Assembly (NCBI GenBank): GCA_903847005.1
Contig: CAINCM010000033.1
Span: 1-6,373, forward strand
Origin: an uncultured Chloroflexota bacterium
GTDB lineage: Bacteria; Chloroflexota; Limnocylindria; Limnocylindrales; Limnocylindraceae
Length of the DNA stretch: 6,373 nt
Direction of reading: 5' to 3'
The notes under the pieces are model-generated. The model saw only the letters and a list, made by a program, of their open reading frames with translations, was not told the DNA's origin and made no database searches. The position numbers were made by a program, and so were the translations under genes. Positions 5,361 through 6,373 of this stretch are shown here, piece by piece. Within the stretch, counting starts at the first letter, position 1. Each line of letters opens with the position of its first letter.

Positions 5361-6373
5361 TGTGTTCCGGCTGCCTTCGCACCGAGGCGATCCCTGAGAA
5401 GAAGAGCGGGACGGGACCGACGACGATACCGATCGCGCTGGCGTAGAGCGCGGCGTGGAGCCCGAAGCGTTCCGCGATGATCGAGCCGACCACGGCCCCG
5501 AGCGGCATGCCGATCAGCATCACCCACTTCATCGAGGCGTTCATGCGACCGAGCAGCGCCTTCGGGGTCACCAGCTGTCGGTAGGTGACCTGGTTGGTGT
5601 GGAAGAGTGCGGCACCGAAGAAGGCGACGACCTGGAAGAAGACCGAAAGGAGCGCGATCGCGACCACGCCCATCGAGACGTCCAACAGTGCGAAGCCGAG
5701 CGGCATGGAAGGGAGAAGGAATCCGCCGATGATGATGGAGCGACCGACGCCGATCTTCGCTGCGATCGAGCGCGCCGAGAGCGAACCGATGAGCAGGCCG
5801 AGCACCCCTGCGCCGAGGATGAGCCCGAGCAGCTCAGCTGGGAGGAGCAGCTCGCGACGACCGTAGGCGATGAGCACCGCGCCGTTCGCGATCGCGCCGA
5901 AGAAGTTGAAGAGGAGCGCGGCGGTCGCGTTGCCGCGGAGATGCGGATGCGTCAGCACCCAGTGCAGTCCCTGTCTGATCTCATCGCGCAGGCGCGACGG
6001 GGCGGCGCCGTCGCTCACGGCCGGCGGCACTTCGACGTGCGTGATCTTCCGCAGCATCAGCGCGCTGAGCAGGTAGCTCAACGAGTCGAGGAGAATCGCC
6101 AGCGGTCCGCCGAGCCTGCCGATGATCACGCCCGCGATCGGCGGCCCGGCCACGCTAGCGCCCGAGTCGATCACCATGATGCGGCTGTTCGCCTCTGCGA
6201 GTCGCGGGCCGCGCAGCAGTTCCGGGAGGTACGACTGGTTCGCCACGTCGTAGATGAGCGACCCTGCGCCGATGATGAAGAGCACGAGGTAGAGCACGGG
6301 CATGCTGAGCGCGTCCATCATGAAGCTCAGCGGCACGAGGAGCAGCGCCGCGGTGCGCAACAGATCCATCCAG
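5350..6373 (-). CDS. MFS transporter, EntS/MFS_3-like efflux permease (5' end beyond right edge)
   Basis: The frame is open to the right edge, so the true start lies outside the window; probably about 80-90 residues with the first helices are missing. About 340 residues remain, with nine or so membrane segments. They match the MFS_3 transmembrane secretion effector family, which includes enterobactin exporter EntS. Typical features, numbered from the first in-window Met at 6369, are D-L-L-R followed by a helix, Y-L-P-E-L-L-x-x-x-x-L-A-E-A-N-S (47-62), a polar mid-loop (about 110-145), and T-N-Q-V-T-Y-R-Q-L-V-T-P near 258-269 followed by L-L-G-R-M-N-A-S and G-M-P-L-G. Such carriers are proton-driven exporters of small molecules, so this is more likely an exporter than a sugar importer. 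The substrate is unknown. The stop TAG is at 5352-5350, 27 bases from the converging GH1 stop. Confidence 0.9.
   Translation of the reverse strand, partial: WMDLLRTAALLLVPLSFMMDALSMPVLYLVLFIIGAGSLIYDVANQSYLPELLRGPRLAEANSRIMVIDSGASVAGPPIAGVIIGRLGGPLAILLDSLSYLLSALMLRKITHVEVPPAVSDGAAPSRLRDEIRQGLHWVLTHPHLRGNATAALLFNFFGAIANGAVLIAYGRRELLLPAELLGLILGAGVLGLLIGSLSARSIAAKIGVGRSIIIGGFLLPSMPLGFALLDVSMGVVAIALLSVFFQVVAFFGAALFHTNQVTYRQLVTPKALLGRMNASMKWVMLIGMPLGAVVGSIIAERFGLHAALYASAIGIVVGPVPLFFSGIASVRRQPEHTDL

Noticed and set aside
3973..6373. GH1 enzyme plus MFS carrier as a sugar uptake and hydrolysis module
   Set aside because: The genes converge and are not co-transcribed, and the carrier belongs to an exporter-like MFS family, so nothing in the sequence ties the two together.

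Overview
The window is a GC-rich, tightly packed bacterial chromosome segment with five protein genes, two of them cut by the window edges. Coding density, GTG/ATG starts and GC content fit a high-GC free-living aerobe. The oxidase and cupredoxin sequences look most like Chloroflexota or Actinomycetota relatives, but the lineage cannot be fixed from this sequence. No RNA gene, CRISPR array, insertion sequence or integration signature was seen.

Left part (1-3013, minus strand): an aa3-type heme-copper oxidase operon in the order coxB/ctaC (subunit II), ctaD (subunit I), ctaE (subunit III, cut by the left edge). The genes are joined by a 20-base gap with a strong Shine-Dalgarno and then by a 4-base ATGA overlap. 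A promoter-like -35/-10 pair in the 42-base gap upstream places the predicted transcript start at or next to the coxB ATG, so the mRNA is probably leaderless. Subunit I carries the YSHPxVY signature of A2-type oxidases. Subunit II does not carry the cytochrome c domain common in such enzymes. It has a C-terminal cupredoxin domain with a full His-Cys-His-Met type-1 copper set.

Middle (3020-3972): a PIG-L/LmbE-type zinc deacetylase gene on the minus strand, then a divergent intergenic region of about 150 bases containing candidate -10 elements for both directions.

Right part (3973-6373): a complete family 1 glycoside hydrolase (beta-glucosidase-like) on the plus strand. It converges on a 5'-truncated MFS efflux-type transporter on the minus strand. 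The 27-base convergent gap and its flanks hold a run of GC-rich inverted repeats.

The oxidase genes form one functional unit: copper-carried or cytochrome-carried electrons enter at subunit II, pass through CuA to heme a and the heme a3/CuB centre in subunit I, and drive proton pumping. The deacetylase, glycosidase and transporter have no evident link to the oxidase and look like ordinary neighbours. The most unusual content is the blue-copper fusion in subunit II, together with loss of the canonical Mg/Mn-site acidic residues in both subunit I and subunit II.
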